In this document: in pieces, positions 28,678 through 37,361 of the stretch
How the letters are laid out: every line of letters begins with the position of its first letter
Numbering within the stretch: position 1 is the stretch's first letter
Source of the DNA: Ruminococcus sp.
Lineage (GTDB): Bacteria > Bacillota > Clostridia > Oscillospirales > Acutalibacteraceae
NCBI GenBank assembly: GCA_017404145.1
Contig: JAFRCW010000007.1
Location: forward strand, 1-64,000
Direction of reading: 5' to 3'
Length of the DNA: 64,000 nt
Program-made: the position numbers and the translations under genes
The notes under the pieces: model-generated
Seen by the model: only the letters and a program-made list of their open reading frames with translations
What the model was told of the DNA's origin: nothing
Database searches by the model: none

Positions 28678-29520
28678 ATGACCAGATATACTGTTCTTTA
28701 CAACCCCAAGGGCAACAACAATACCGCTGAGAAAGAGACCTTCACAATCTCCGAGATTCTGAAGGGTAACGAATTCCACTACAAGGACGTCACTAAGATC
28801 AGCGATATGGAGAAGTTTATCGCGGAGGACAAGAACGACGCGATCATCCTCTCCGGCGGCGACGGCACTTTAAATCATTTTATTAACGACGTTGACTGCG
28901 ATAAGCTGACAAAAGACCTCTATTTCTTTGCTACCGGCACCGGCAACGATTTTCTGTCATCCATCAAAGGAGAGAAAGGCAAGATTCATAAAATTAACGA
29001 CGTAGTAAAGAATCTGCCGACTGTTACCGTCAAGGGCAAGACCAGCAAGTTTATCAACGGTATCGGCTACGGTATCGACGGTTACTGCTGCGAGGTCGGC
29101 GATCAGCTCAGAGAGAAGTCCGACAAGCCGATCAACTACACCGGTATTGCGATCAAGGGTCTTTTATTCCATTATAAGCCTACCAACGCCAAGGTTACCG
29201 TTGACGGCGTGACTAAAGAATACAAAAAGGTTTGGCTTTCTCCGACGATGTACGGTTGCTTCTACGGCGGAGGTATGATCCCGACTCCCGATCAGAAAAG
29301 GGGAGAAGGCTTCGTTTCCAATATGACCTACTTCGGCGTCGGCAAGATCAAAGCACTCATCGTATTTCCGAAGATTTTTGAGGGTAAGCACGTTCAGTAT
29401 ACCAAAATGATCGATGTCCGCAAGGGCAAAGAGGTCAAGGTAGAATTTGACCGTCCCGTTGCGCTCCAGATCGACGGCGAAACCGTCCTCGGTGTTACCG
29501 AGTATACAGTAAAGGCATAA
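28678..29520 (+). CDS. Diacylglycerol/lipid kinase family protein (DgkB/YegS type)
   Basis: About 280 residues. The DAGK catalytic domain shows YNPKGNNN near the start, the nucleotide-binding LSGGDGTLNHFIND (about residues 60-73), a FATGTGNDF block and the C-terminal beta-sandwich ending LQIDGETV. These enzymes phosphorylate diacylglycerol or related lipids at the inner face of the membrane, returning lipid to phospholipid synthesis. The start ATG 28678 fits GAGGAGA upstream; an in-frame ATG at 28660 overlaps that site. Single-gene unit between a promoter and a terminator. Confidence 0.88.
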   Translation: MTRYTVLYNPKGNNNTAEKETFTISEILKGNEFHYKDVTKISDMEKFIAEDKNDAIILSGGDGTLNHFINDVDCDKLTKDLYFFATGTGNDFLSSIKGEKGKIHKINDVVKNLPTVTVKGKTSKFINGIGYGIDGYCCEVGDQLREKSDKPINYTGIAIKGLLFHYKPTNAKVTVDGVTKEYKKVWLSPTMYGCFYGGGMIPTPDQKRGEGFVSNMTYFGVGKIKALIVFPKIFEGKHVQYTKMIDVRKGKEVKVEFDRPVALQIDGETVLGVTEYTVKA

Positions 29521-29601
29521 TAGTCTAAATAGTGTCTGAATACCAAATGAGAGAATAAGCGGATGGATCTGCTTTATTAACAGTAACTTGATTTTTGAGA
29601 G

Positions 29602-29641
29602 ATATACCGATGGGATGATTTGTCCTTTCGGTATATTTTTG
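29602..29641 (+). terminator. Terminator after the lipid kinase gene
   Basis: ATATACCGA, 17-base loop, TCGGTATAT, TTTTT. Confidence 0.75.
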
Positions 29642-29670
29642 TTGAAAAATTTACACGTTAGTGCTATGAT
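29642..29670 (+). promoter_or_regulatory. Promoter of the xdhC-like/metF/metH operon
   Basis: TTGAAA (29642-29647), 17-base spacer, TATGAT (29665-29670), about 22 bases before the first ATG. No SAM, T-box or B12 riboswitch is visible in the short leader. Confidence 0.7.
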
Positions 29671-29692
29671 AGTAAAAAGTGCAGGTGATCAT

Positions 29693-30610
29693 ATGAACGC
29701 GGAGTTTTCCGGTATTATCAATAGCTTGCAGAACAGAGAAGAGGCTGTTCTGTCAAGAACCGTTGCCGGTGTTGCATATTGTCGCCGTTTTGTTCCGAAA
29801 GACAGGCTGATTATACTCGGCGGCGGACACATCAGCGAAGCGCTCGTTAAGATTGCTGTCACACTGGATTTTTCTGTTACGGTTGTGGATGATCGCTATG
29901 ATTTTGCCAATCCCGCTCGTTTTTCCGAAGCGGATGAAGTGATATGCGAGCAGTTTGAGGATGCTATCGATCGCCTTCGGATTTGTGAACGTGATTATAT
30001 CTGTGTTTTGACCCGCGGTCATCAATTTGATAAAGAATGTGTCAAAAAAATACTGAGCGGTACAATGCCTTTTTATCTGGGAATGATCGGTTCCGAAAAG
30101 AAGGTTGCCGGTGTATTGGAATCCTTAAAAGGTGAGGGTTTCTCCAATGAAAAAATCAGTAAAATTAACGCGCCGATCGGTCTTCCGATCGGTTCCGTGA
30201 CAGTACCGGAAATCGCTGTTTCCATCTGTGCACAGCTGATTGCCTGTCGCAGAGCTTTCAAACAGCCTTATGATGATAATACGCTGATACAGACTGAAGA
30301 AAATTCCGATGTGTTATCTTTTTTAGCAAACGGCGACCGCCCCCGCGCAATGGCGATGATCCTTTCCGCAACAGGTTCGACTCCGGCAAAGTCCGGCGCA
30401 TTGATGGCGGTTGACGCCGACGGAAGACTTTACGGTACTATCGGAGGCGGCTGCGGAGAGGCTCAGGCGAAGCGTGCTGCGATGCGTCTGATCGGATCGG
30501 GTAAATCAAAGATACTGACAATCGATATGGATAACGATGCTGCGGCAAAAGGCGGTATGGTCTGCGGCGGAAGAATAGAGGTCTTGATAGAAGATATAGG
30601 GGAGGATTAG
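29693..30610 (+). CDS. XdhC/CoxI family protein, domains in reversed order
   Basis: About 305 residues. Residues 33-185 form a Rossmann XdhC_C domain (LIILGGGHISEAL; VVDDRYDFANPARF; INAPIGLPIGSVTVPEIAVSI), and residues 210-300 an XdhC_CoxI domain (SATGSTPAKSGALMAV, YGTIGGGCGEAQ, GMVCGGRIEV with the conserved Cys). In classical XdhC the CoxI domain comes first, so this is a permuted form. XdhC inserts or sulfurates molybdenum cofactor in xanthine dehydrogenase-like enzymes, yet no such enzyme is in the window; the gene is one base from metF. ATG 29693 follows CAGGTGAT. Function in this operon is unknown. Confidence 0.8.
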   Translation: MNAEFSGIINSLQNREEAVLSRTVAGVAYCRRFVPKDRLIILGGGHISEALVKIAVTLDFSVTVVDDRYDFANPARFSEADEVICEQFEDAIDRLRICERDYICVLTRGHQFDKECVKKILSGTMPFYLGMIGSEKKVAGVLESLKGEGFSNEKISKINAPIGLPIGSVTVPEIAVSICAQLIACRRAFKQPYDDNTLIQTEENSDVLSFLANGDRPRAMAMILSATGSTPAKSGALMAVDADGRLYGTIGGGCGEAQAKRAAMRLIGSGKSKILTIDMDNDAAAKGGMVCGGRIEVLIEDIGED

Positions 30611-30611
30611 T

Positions 30612-31490
30612 ATGAAACTGATCGACATCATCAACAACGGAAAATACAATCTTTCTTTTGAAGTTTTCCCGCCGAAAGCAGAGTCATCCTTTGAGTCGGT
30701 GAAAGCGGCAGTGGAACAAATCGCTGCTTTGCAGCCGTCTTTTATGAGCGTGACTTACGGCGCAGGAGGAGGCACCAGCCGATATACGCTGGATATTGCG
30801 AAAGATATCATGGAAAAATATCATGTTCCTACACTGGCGCACCTGACCTGTGTATCCTCCACAAAAGAAACCGTTAAAAATAAAATTACTCAAATCAAAG
30901 AAGCTGGTATCAAAAACGTGATGGCGCTGCGCGGTGATCTCACTCCCGAGTTGGAGAAGGGAGACAGATCTCTGTGGGACTATCGTCATGCAATTGATTT
31001 GGTAAGAGAACTGAAAGAATCCGATACGGATCTTTGTATCGGCTGCGCTTGTTACCCGGAGATCCATCCTGAAAGCAAAAATCAAATCGAGGATATAAAA
31101 TATCTGAAAGAAAAGGTTGACGCCGGCTGTTCGTTTATCACGACACAGATGTTTTTCGATAATAATCTGCTTTATAATTTCCTGTATAAGATCCGTGAGG
31201 CTGGTATTACCGTTCCCGTGATTCCCGGGATTATGCCTATTACCAAAGCGAATCAAGTGGAACGCGCCATCAAGCTTTCCGGTTCTTTTATGCCGGTGAG
31301 ATTCAAGGCGCTCGTGGATCGTTTCGGATGTGACGACGACGCGATGCGTGACGCGGGAATCGCGTATGCGACCGATCAGATCATCGATCTTTACGCGAAC
31401 GGGATCAAAAATGTTCATGTCTATTCGATGAACAAGCCGGAAGTTGCGTCTGCTATTTTAAATAATCTCTCCGGGATTGTCGGCAAATGA
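30612..31490 (+). CDS. metF: 5,10-methylenetetrahydrofolate reductase
   Basis: A 292-residue TIM-barrel flavoenzyme that makes 5-methyl-THF, the methyl donor for the adjacent MetH. Seen: LSFEVFPPKAESSF (with the catalytic Glu), SVTYGAGGGTS, LTCVSSTKETV, ALRGDLTP, FITTQMFFDNN, PGIMPITKANQVERAIKLSG, all MetF family blocks in order. Length is normal. GGGGAGGATT within the end of the upstream gene serves as ribosome binding site. Overlaps the next gene by four bases. Confidence 0.95.
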   Translation: MKLIDIINNGKYNLSFEVFPPKAESSFESVKAAVEQIAALQPSFMSVTYGAGGGTSRYTLDIAKDIMEKYHVPTLAHLTCVSSTKETVKNKITQIKEAGIKNVMALRGDLTPELEKGDRSLWDYRHAIDLVRELKESDTDLCIGCACYPEIHPESKNQIEDIKYLKEKVDAGCSFITTQMFFDNNLLYNFLYKIREAGITVPVIPGIMPITKANQVERAIKLSGSFMPVRFKALVDRFGCDDDAMRDAGIAYATDQIIDLYANGIKNVHVYSMNKPEVASAILNNLSGIVGK

Positions 31491-32083
31491 TGAAGAAGCT
31501 GATTTTTGATGAACCGGTCATCAACAGAAAAGAGATCCTGCGTTACGCGCGTGTAAAAGATGAAATACCTGATATTTCCGCTTTGCTCAACGAATGTATC
31601 GAAGAAGCGCGCGGTGTTTTGGTCTATCGTGTCGGTTATGCGGTTCTTCCTGTTCAAAGAACGGACAACGAGATGATACTGGATGTTATTCATACGAGCT
31701 CGAATACCGTATCAAAAGCCATATCCCATTGTGATGAAGCGGTCATTTTTGCCGCTACGATCGGAACAGAGTATGATCGCCTGATTCTGCGGTACAGCCG
31801 CCTTTCTCCTTCTAAGGCTTTACTGCTTCAAGCGTTGGGCGCTGAACGCGTTGAGAGCCTCTGTGATGCGTTTTGTCAACAGATGAACACAGAGCTTCGT
31901 TTGGAAGAAAAATCGCTGAGAACGCGTGTCAGCCCCGGCTACGGCGATATCTCATTAACGATGCAAAAAGAGATATTCGCCATACTCGACTGTGAGCGAA
32001 AGCTGGGGATCACCTTGAATAATGACCTGATGATGACGCCGACGAAATCGGTCACTGCTATTGCGGGGATCAGAAAAAACTAA
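31487..32083 (+). CDS. Stand-alone methionine synthase reactivation-domain protein
   Basis: 198 residues matching the Met_synt_B12 (activation) domain family in a free-standing form: IDRKEILRY-like start (VINRKEILRYARVK), FAATIGTEYDRLI, LLQALGAERVESLCDAFC, RVSPGYGDISLTMQKEIF, and GITLNNDLMMTPTKSVTAIAG near the end. In E. coli this domain is the C-terminal part of MetH and reductively remethylates oxidised cobalamin using SAM. Here metH lacks it, so this protein most likely acts in trans. Overlaps metF (ATGATG), 9 bases before metH. Confidence 0.88.
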   Translation: MMKKLIFDEPVINRKEILRYARVKDEIPDISALLNECIEEARGVLVYRVGYAVLPVQRTDNEMILDVIHTSSNTVSKAISHCDEAVIFAATIGTEYDRLILRYSRLSPSKALLLQALGAERVESLCDAFCQQMNTELRLEEKSLRTRVSPGYGDISLTMQKEIFAILDCERKLGITLNNDLMMTPTKSVTAIAGIRKN

Positions 32084-32092
32084 GAGGACATT

Positions 32093-34492
32093 ATGGATGT
32101 AAGAAGTTTTTTAAAAGAGAATATCGTATTGCTTGACGGCGGTATGGGAACTCTGCTGCAGGAACAAGGATTGCAGGCGGGGGAGAGACCCGAGCGATGG
32201 AATCTTTCTCATCCCGATATCGTCGCCGGTATCCATCAGGCATATTATGACGCCGGAGCGAATATTGTCAACACCAATACCTTCGGCGCGAATTCTCTGC
32301 ATTTTGACGACGAAGAACTGGAAGCAATTATCAAATCTGCGATTGCTAACGCTGATTTGGCGAGAAAGAACAGTACTTCTCCACAGGATAAGTTCATCGC
32401 TTTGGACATCGGTCCCTCTGGCAGATTGCTCAAGCCGATGGGAGATTTCGACTTTGAGGACGCGGTAGAATGTTTTGCAAAGACGGTTCGTATCGGCGTG
32501 AAATACGGTGTTGATCTTGTAATGATCGAGACGATGAACGACAGCTATGAGACCAAGGCGGCGCTGCTGGCTGTTAAAGAAAACTGCGATCTTCCCGTTA
32601 TTGTCTCCAACGCATATTCCGAGAACGGCAAGCTGATGACCGGCGCGTCTCCCGCGGCAATGGTTGCGCTCTTGGAAGGAATGGGCGCGGACGCCATCGG
32701 CGTTAACTGCTCGTTCGGTCCCGATAAGCTTGCTCCTATTGTGAAGGAGTATTTACAATATGCTTCTGTTCCGGTTATCTTAAAGCCGAACGCAGGTTTG
32801 CCTCAAAGCGTTAACGGAAAAACCGTATACAATATTCTTCCTGATGAATTCGCCGATATTACTTCTTCACTGGTCAAAGACGGTGTGCGTATCGCCGGCG
32901 GCTGCTGCGGTACGACCCCTGTGTATATCAAAGCGTTAAAGGATCGTATCGGTTCTGTTCATCCTGCTGTAGGCTCCAAAGAATATACGGTCGTATCCTC
33001 CTATTCACACGCTGTGTTCTTCTCGGATGATCCTGTCCTGATCGGAGAGAGAATCAATCCAACCGGAAAGAAACGTCTGAAAGCCGCTTTAAAGGAGAAC
33101 GATATCGGTTATCTGCTGAACGAAGGAATTCGCCAGCAATCGGCGGGTGCGCATATCTTGGACGTTAACGTCGGCTTGCCTGAGATTGACGAGCCTGAAA
33201 TGTTGGAGAAAACCGTCTGTGAACTGCAGACGGTAGTAGATGTTCCTCTGCAGATCGACACCTCCGATCCTGTCGCGATGGAAAGAGCGCTCAGACGCTA
33301 TAACGGTAAAGCGCTGATCAATTCCGTCAACGGAAAAGAAGAATCCATGAAAGCGATCTTCCCGCTGATGAAAAAATACGGCGGCGTGGCTGTCGCATTG
33401 ACGTTGGATGAAAACGGTATTCCCGATACTGCCGAGGGCAGAGTTGAGATAGCGAACCGTATCATTCGTACCGCTCAAAGCTATGGTATCGACAAGAAAG
33501 ACCTGATCTATGACACACTTGCGATGGCTGTCAGCGCGGATGCCAACGCCGCGCAGGTGACGCTTGATTCCTTGGATGTGATCAAGAACAAGCTCGGCGT
33601 TCATACCTCTCTGGGCGTGTCTAATATTTCTTTCGGTTTGCCCAAGCGTGATATCGTAACCGCGTCATTCTTTATCTCCGCGTTGGAGAGAGGACTTTCC
33701 GCCGCGATTATGAATCCCTTTTCCGTGGAAATGATGAAGGCGTATCACAGCTACAGAGTACTTCATGGCTTGGATCAGAATTGTACCGGATATATTACTT
33801 TCGCCGACAGTATTGAAGGCGACGATGTTAAAATCAATTCCGAAAAGACAAGTTCGGATTCAAACGGTGACAACTTAAAAGACGCGATCATCAAAGGGCT
33901 CAAAGAGCAGTCCGCAAAGCTCACCGTACAAGCTCTTTCTCAAAAAGCGCCTTTGGATATTGTCAAAGAAGAGATCATTCCCGCTTTGGATACGGTAGGC
34001 GTATCCTATGAACAGGGAAAGGTGTATCTCCCGCAGCTTCTGATGAGCGCCGAAGCCGCAAAATTCGCTTTTGAGGAAATCAAAAAGGTATTATCCTATC
34101 AGGAGCAGAATACCGAGAAGAAGTGTCCCTTTGTGATCGCTACCGTGAAGGGTGACATCCACGATATCGGTAAGAATATCGTGAAGCTCCTTTTGGAAAA
34201 CTACGGTTATGATGTGTACGATCTCGGCAAGGATGTTCCTCCGCAGGTGATTGTGGATAAGGTGCTCGAGACGCGCGCGCCGCTTGTCGGACTCTCCGCG
34301 TTGATGACCACGACCGTTCCCGCGATGGAAGAGACCATTCGCTTGCTAAGGGAACAAGCGCCTTTTGCAAAAGTTGACGTCGGCGGCGCTGTGCTTACTC
34401 AGGAATATGCCGATTCCATCGGCGCCGATAAGTATTCCAAAGACGCGATGGATACCGTTCGCTATGCGGATGAAATTTTCAACAGTTTATAG
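32093..34492 (+). CDS. metH: Cobalamin-dependent methionine synthase, short form without reactivation domain
   Basis: 799 residues against about 1200 in E. coli. Order: homocysteine-binding barrel (about 1-290) with zinc cysteines in NCSFG and GGCCGTTP; pterin/methyl-THF domain (about 310-570; GERINPTGKKRLK, DVNVGLPEIDEPEML); B12 cap and cobalamin-binding domains (about 590-799) with DIHDIGKNIVKLLL, where the histidine ligates cobalt (DxHxxG). No SAM-binding activation domain: the gene just upstream supplies it. Transfers methyl from 5-methyl-THF to homocysteine. RBS AAGAGGAC before the ATG. Confidence 0.95.
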   Translation: MDVRSFLKENIVLLDGGMGTLLQEQGLQAGERPERWNLSHPDIVAGIHQAYYDAGANIVNTNTFGANSLHFDDEELEAIIKSAIANADLARKNSTSPQDKFIALDIGPSGRLLKPMGDFDFEDAVECFAKTVRIGVKYGVDLVMIETMNDSYETKAALLAVKENCDLPVIVSNAYSENGKLMTGASPAAMVALLEGMGADAIGVNCSFGPDKLAPIVKEYLQYASVPVILKPNAGLPQSVNGKTVYNILPDEFADITSSLVKDGVRIAGGCCGTTPVYIKALKDRIGSVHPAVGSKEYTVVSSYSHAVFFSDDPVLIGERINPTGKKRLKAALKENDIGYLLNEGIRQQSAGAHILDVNVGLPEIDEPEMLEKTVCELQTVVDVPLQIDTSDPVAMERALRRYNGKALINSVNGKEESMKAIFPLMKKYGGVAVALTLDENGIPDTAEGRVEIANRIIRTAQSYGIDKKDLIYDTLAMAVSADANAAQVTLDSLDVIKNKLGVHTSLGVSNISFGLPKRDIVTASFFISALERGLSAAIMNPFSVEMMKAYHSYRVLHGLDQNCTGYITFADSIEGDDVKINSEKTSSDSNGDNLKDAIIKGLKEQSAKLTVQALSQKAPLDIVKEEIIPALDTVGVSYEQGKVYLPQLLMSAEAAKFAFEEIKKVLSYQEQNTEKKCPFVIATVKGDIHDIGKNIVKLLLENYGYDVYDLGKDVPPQVIVDKVLETRAPLVGLSALMTTTVPAMEETIRLLREQAPFAKVDVGGAVLTQEYADSIGADKYSKDAMDTVRYADEIFNSL

Positions 34493-34494
34493 TT

Positions 34495-35292
34495 ATGGAT
34501 ATTATTAAAAACGAAATCGATCAGGGAAGGGCGTTTGACTTTGGCAGAGTATCAGAGGATTACGCTCGCTTCAGAGATATTTATCCCGCAGTTTTCTATC
34601 AAAAAATTGTTGACAGAGGTTTGTGTATAGAAGGTCAGAATGTGCTGGACATCGGTACCGGTACCGGCGTATTGCCGCGCAATATGTACCGCTTCAAAGC
34701 GAACTGGACCGCGACGGATATTTCCATAGAGCAGATCAAAACTGCCAAAAAGCTATCAGAAAAAAACGGGATGAACATCCGTTATCTGGTATCTTCCGCG
34801 GAGGATCTTGACTTTGCTGAAAATAGCTTTGACGTGATCACAGCCTGCCAGTGCTTTTTCTATTTTGACAGCAAGACGATCGCTCCGGTATTTCATCGGC
34901 TCTTAAAACCGTCTGGAAAGCTTTTGATTCTCTATATGGCGTGGCTGCCGTCTGAAGACAAGATTGCAAAAATGAGTGAAGAAATCGCCCTCAAATACAG
35001 TCCTCATTGGAGCGGAGCGGGGGAGACGGAACATCCGATTGAGGTCGATGAGCATATTCTCCAATATTTCAATGTAGTAGAAAGAGAAGAATACCGCCTG
35101 CAAGTTCCGTTTACCCGTGATTCTTGGCACGGCAGGATGAAGACTTGCCGCGGGATCGGCGCGTCATTGTCAAACGAGGATTTGAATCGCTGGGATCAGG
35201 AACATTATCAGATGCTCAAAGAACAATTTCCCGAACGGTTTGAGGTGCTTCATTACGCCGCGCTCGCGGTTCTTGAGAAAAAGAACAAATAA
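34495..35292 (+). CDS. Class I SAM-dependent methyltransferase
   Basis: A 265-residue small-molecule-type methyltransferase: motif I VLDIGTGTGVLPRNM (about residues 46-60), ATDISIEQI, motif II/III SSAEDLDFAENSFDVITACQCFFYFD, and HRLLKPSGKLLILYM. Resembles UbiE/Cyp-like methyltransferases of unknown substrate. It starts two bases after the metH stop without a clear ribosome binding site, so it is probably coupled to metH. A role linked to SAM made from the operon's methionine is inference only. Confidence 0.8.
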   Translation: MDIIKNEIDQGRAFDFGRVSEDYARFRDIYPAVFYQKIVDRGLCIEGQNVLDIGTGTGVLPRNMYRFKANWTATDISIEQIKTAKKLSEKNGMNIRYLVSSAEDLDFAENSFDVITACQCFFYFDSKTIAPVFHRLLKPSGKLLILYMAWLPSEDKIAKMSEEIALKYSPHWSGAGETEHPIEVDEHILQYFNVVEREEYRLQVPFTRDSWHGRMKTCRGIGASLSNEDLNRWDQEHYQMLKEQFPERFEVLHYAALAVLEKKNK

Positions 35293-35312
35293 ATGATTCT
35301 TTAAATTATGTA

Positions 35313-35341
35313 TTGACAAAATACGTTTTATTGATTATAAT
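35313..35341 (+). promoter_or_regulatory. Promoter of the tRNA-Arg-His-Lys cluster
   Basis: Perfect TTGACA (35313-35318), 17-base spacer, TATAAT (35336-35341). Confidence 0.9.
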
Positions 35342-35370
35342 ATTAAGGCTATCAAGATGATAGTTCCTGT

Positions 35371-35447
35371 GCGCCAATAGCTCAGCTGGATAGAGCAACT
35401 GCCTTCTAAGCAGTAGGTCAGGGGTTCGAGTCCCTTTTGGCGCGCCA
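35371..35447 (+). tRNA. tRNA-Arg (anticodon TCT)
   Basis: 77 bases with CCA. Acceptor GCGCCAA/TTGGCGC, anticodon loop in CTGCC-TTCTAAG-CAG, T arm GGGGTTCGAGTCCC. Confidence 0.95.
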
Positions 35448-35450
35448 TAT

Positions 35451-35528
35451 GGTGGATATAGCTTAGTTGGTTAAAGCGCCAGATTGTGGCTCTGGAGAGC
35501 GTGGGTTCGACTCCCACTATTCACCCCA
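35451..35528 (+). tRNA. tRNA-His (anticodon GTG)
   Basis: Includes the extra G at position -1 (35451) facing the C discriminator, a His identity mark; acceptor GTGGATA/TATTCAC, anticodon loop TTGTGGC in a CCAGA/TCTGG stem, CCA encoded. Confidence 0.94.
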
Positions 35529-35531
35529 TAC

Positions 35532-35607
35532 GACTCATTAGCTCAGTTGGCAGAGCACTTGACTTTTAATCAAGGTGTCCGGAGTTCGAATCTCCGATGG
35601 GTCACCA
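35532..35607 (+). tRNA. tRNA-Lys (anticodon TTT)
   Basis: 76 bases with CCA. Acceptor GACTCAT/ATGGGTC, anticodon loop CTTTTAA in a TTGA/TCAA stem, T arm CGGAGTTCGAATCTCCG. Confidence 0.95.
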
Positions 35608-35639
35608 AAAAATCCCGACACGCGAGTGCCGGGATTTTT
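35608..35639 (+). terminator. Terminator of the tRNA cluster
   Basis: AAAAATCCCG, CAC-GTG inner pairs, CCGGGATTTTT. Shared with the convergent UPF0210 gene on the minus strand. Confidence 0.85.
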
Positions 35640-35641
35640 GT

Positions 35642-37000
35642 TTAATTTTTTAAACTTTGCAAGGGAGCGGGGATTCTGCCTCCCAGATTGATAAATTTTT
35701 CAGGATTACCTTTTCTGAGATCCATTACGGGACCCGCGCCGAGTAGTCCTCCGAAGTTGAGCGTTTCTCCTGCCTTTCTGCCGATCGCGGGTATCACTCT
35801 GACAGCGGTGGTTTTGGAATTGATCATTCCGATCGACGCTTCATCCGCGATGATCGCCGATACCGTTTCGGGAGTGACGTCACCCGGGATCACCAGCATA
35901 TCCAGACCGACAGAGCATACGGATGTCATCGCTTCGAGTTTGGTGATGTCCAAAGCGCCCTTTTCAACCGCATTGATCATTCCCGCGTCCTCCGAGACAG
36001 GGATAAACGCGCCCGACAATCCGCCGACGTGAGAAGATGCCATCACGCCGCCTTTCTTGACAGCGTCGTTCAACAGTGCGAGCGCGGCGGTCGTACCGTG
36101 ACATCCGCAGATCTCCAGTCCCATTTCCTCCAGAATATGCGCTACCGAGTCGCCGACAGCGGGCGTAGGAGCGAGGGAGAGGTCTACGATACCGAACGGT
36201 ACGGAGAGGCGAGAGGAGGCTTCCTTCGCGACCAGTTGACCCATTCTGGTGATTTTGAACGCAGTGCGTTTTACGAGATCAGCCACCTCGGTAATATCTT
36301 TACAATGATTCTTTTCGAGCGCAGCTCTGACGACGCCGGGACCCGATACGCCGACATTGATCACGCAGTCCGCTTCGCCGACGCCGTGGAATGCTCCCGC
36401 CATAAAGGGGTTATCCTGCACTGCGTTGCAGAAGGTGACCAGTTTTGCCGCTCCGATACAGTTGCTGTCCTTGGTAAGATAGGCTGAATCCACAACGACC
36501 TTGCCCATTTTTTTGACAGCGTCCATATTGATGCCTGCTTTGGTAGAGCCGATATTAACGGAAGAACAGACGCGTTCGGTTACACTCAGCGCTTCGGGAA
36601 TACTCTCTATCAGTGCATAGTCGCCTGCGGCGAAGCCCTTTTCTACCAGAGCGGAATAACCGCCGATGAAGTTGACGCCGAGGGTATCAGCCGCTCTGTC
36701 GAGCGTTTTGGCAAATTTGACGGGATTGTGTGTCTGACACGCTCCCGCGATCATCGCGATCGGAGTAACGGAGATTCTTTTGTGAATAATGGGAATTCCG
36801 TATTCTCTTGTGATATCCTCGCCTGTTTTCACCAGATCCTGCGCATAACGGCAAATCTTGTCATAGATTTTATCACAGGCTTTGTCAATATCGGGATCGA
36901 TACAGTCGATCAGCGAAATCCCCATAGTGATGGTTCTCACATCGAGGTTTTCGTTATCGATCATATTGATTGTTTCTAAGATATCTTTTGTTTCAATCAT
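35642..37000 (-). CDS. UPF0210 (PFL/DUF711) family protein
   Basis: A 452-residue conserved protein of the DUF711 family, distantly related to pyruvate-formate-lyase-type barrels. Family features seen: the start [30 protein letters not shown], the [14 protein letters not shown] block and the glycine-rich C-terminus [14 protein letters not shown]. Its biochemical role is not established. It is 15 bases after the ACT-domain gene, a pairing kept across Firmicutes and Archaea, which suggests the ACT protein is its regulator. Confidence 0.92.
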   Translation of the reverse strand: MIETKDILETINMIDNENLDVRTITMGISLIDCIDPDIDKACDKIYDKICRYAQDLVKTGEDITREYGIPIIHKRISVTPIAMIAGACQTHNPVKFAKTLDRAADTLGVNFIGGYSALVEKGFAAGDYALIESIPEALSVTERVCSSVNIGSTKAGINMDAVKKMGKVVVDSAYLTKDSNCIGAAKLVTFCNAVQDNPFMAGAFHGVGEADCVINVGVSGPGVVRAALEKNHCKDITEVADLVKRTAFKITRMGQLVAKEASSRLSVPFGIVDLSLAPTPAVGDSVAHILEEMGLEICGCHGTTAALALLNDAVKKGGVMASSHVGGLSGAFIPVSEDAGMINAVEKGALDITKLEAMTSVCSVGLDMLVIPGDVTPETVSAIIADEASIGMINSKTTAVRVIPAIGRKAGETLNFGGLLGAGPVMDLRKGNPEKFINLGGRIPAPLQSLKN

Positions 37001-37015
37001 AGTTGTGGTTCCTTA

Positions 37016-37285
37016 TCAGATACGGTGCATACTGTTGAAGATATCCTCGTGCATCGCGAGGATCTTCAGATGATTTTCTTCGCCCAGCTGTTCGAGCTTT
37101 TGGCTTAATTCGGCAAAGGAGACTGTCGCTTTGTCGATTTCCGCCAGCATGATCATCGCGAACATATCCTGTAAGACGCTCTGGGTCACTTCTATGATAT
37201 TTACGCCGACGTCAGCGCATGCGGTAGAGACCTTGCTGAGAATGCCGACACTGTCTTTTCCGATAACCGTAATAACCGCTTTCAT
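37016..37285 (-). CDS. ACT domain-containing protein (UPF0237)
   Basis: An 89-residue single ACT domain: KAVITVIGKDSVGILSKVSTACADVGVNIIEVTQSVLQ, the glycine/valine pattern of the ligand-binding ACT fold. ACT domains usually bind amino acids and control neighbouring enzymes. Encoded just before UPF0210 with AATCGGAGGTAACAT upstream, so the pair is one transcription unit. Ligand not known. Confidence 0.93.
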   Translation of the reverse strand: MKAVITVIGKDSVGILSKVSTACADVGVNIIEVTQSVLQDMFAMIMLAEIDKATVSFAELSQKLEQLGEENHLKILAMHEDIFNSMHRI

Positions 37286-37317
37286 ATGTTACCTCCGATT
37301 GGTTGTTTTCCTTTCAA

Positions 37318-37346
37318 AGAAAAAGAGCAGCTGCAGGTTGCTCCTT
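37318..37346 (-). terminator. Terminator after galU
   Basis: On the minus strand GGAGCA, nine-base loop, TGCTCTTTTTC. Separates galU from the ACT/UPF0210 pair. Confidence 0.6.
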
Positions 37347-37361
37347 TTCTGAATAATATTT

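Noticed and set aside
29521-29692. Possible SAM, T-box or cobalamin riboswitch before the metF-metH operon
   Set aside because: The leader after the promoter is only about 15-20 bases and the upstream part is a plain terminator.
30684-31418. A 244-codon minus-strand frame across metF
   Set aside because: Shadow of metF; composition is that of a reversed coding strand.
35335-35517. A 60-codon minus-strand frame over the tRNA cluster
   Set aside because: It is tRNA sequence read in reverse; such frames are a common false gene call.
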